Assembly: GCA_963995525.1 (NCBI GenBank)
Contig: OZ023214.1
Coordinates: 50,348,578 to 50,412,577, forward strand
Direction: 5' to 3'
DNA: 64,000 bases
Origin: Escarpia spicata
Lineage: Eukaryota; Annelida; Polychaeta; Sabellida; Siboglinidae
Below, piece after piece: positions 63,631-64,000 of the stretch (positions within the stretch are counted from its first letter, which is position 1; each line of letters begins with the position of its first letter). The notes under the pieces were generated by a model, which worked only from the letters and a program-made list of their open reading frames with translations, did not search any database and was not told where the DNA came from. The position numbers and the translations under genes are program-made.

Positions 63631-64000
63631 ATCATCAGGTATAGATAAGAATGTCAATGTTCGGATGTACTGTAGTCTGTAGAGATCCCTGCAATCCCAC
63701 TAAAATATAATAGATATGTAAATAAATCACTAAGAAGTCATTTAAATTAATAAAAATGTCAAAGTTAATTAAAAGTAAAAATCAAATGAATTTATATAGC
63801 TTTATAATCCATCACGCATAGATATAATATATAATAATCTTTATGTATAATTATATAATAATACATTGATGATATTAAATAACACTAAAAGTAATAATAT
63901 AAGTAATAATAATTTGTATTGATGATATTACATAAGACTCGAGTGTGACTGATGATCAACCTACCTCTCTCTATATATTAATGTTCTGTGGTCACGTACG

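Overview
This is a piece of a large, repeat-rich metazoan nuclear genome. Four kinds of evidence point that way: multi-exon genes with GT-AG introns, vertebrate-like orthologues (kappaB-Ras, FAM210B, dysbindin), several CR1/L2/RTE-type LINEs with a Ty3/gypsy element, and tRNA-derived SINEs, MITEs and long minisatellites. A cGAS-like Mab-21 gene and a LINE that carries a 2A-like peptide and a PHD finger suggest a marine invertebrate (invertebrate deuterostome or lophotrochozoan). The species cannot be fixed from the sequence alone.

Host genes. (1) An NKIRAS (kappaB-Ras) gene on the minus strand: five coding exons between 11663 and 4411, all in phase; the last coding exon lies off the left edge. 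Its introns are filled with a 34-bp minisatellite, LINE remnants, a TTAA-flanked MITE and AT-core palindromes. (2) A Mab-21/cGAS-like nucleotidyltransferase on the plus strand (about 17500-19006), GC-rich, with all three catalytic acidic residues and one apparent frameshift near its 3' end. Just downstream is a recent 1.1-1.4 kb tandem duplication containing a 36-bp minisatellite. (3) FAM210B on the minus strand (exons 28171-27141 and 25973-25760; 414 aa), with an unusual internally duplicated N-terminal region. (4) Dysbindin (DTNBP1) on the minus strand, eight coding exons from 44551 to 29871 (365 aa, every phase consistent), with an octapeptide repeat in the C-terminal tail. A possible first coding exon of a fifth, plus-strand gene is at 62723-62769.

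Mobile and repetitive DNA. 1-1553 CR1-like LINE (esterase-like ORF, endonuclease); 1806-4190 minisatellite; 4690-6030 and 21920-22790 decayed LINEs of one family; 6850-8760 LINE; 12040-15350 nested SINE/MITE/LINE mosaic; 19061-21539 tandem duplication; 32180-33130, 36880-37320, 38267-40736 LINEs inside dysbindin introns; 34611-35919 hAT-like MITE with an 8-bp target duplication; 45735-51975 Ty3/gypsy element with 337-bp LTRs inserted in a SINE; 52063-57375 59/57-bp minisatellite of about 90 units, each carrying a complete 3' splice-site-like sequence; 58786-59645 L2-like tail; 61250-62130 CR1-like tail; 63201-63630 foldback MITE.

The genes are not an operon; they are independent loci. NKIRAS (NF-kappaB control) and the cGAS-like receptor (innate nucleotide signalling) lie head to head across about 6 kb, with a possible promoter near 15.9 kb. 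Stretches with nothing recognisable: 9240-9765, 10600-11160, 11700-12040, 12500-12750, 16010-16870, 17065-17490, 21540-21815, 22790-24090, 24260-25290, 28350-29210, 40740-42230, 42980-44500, 57376-58600, 60350-61250, 62880-63200 and 63640-64000 (AT-rich).
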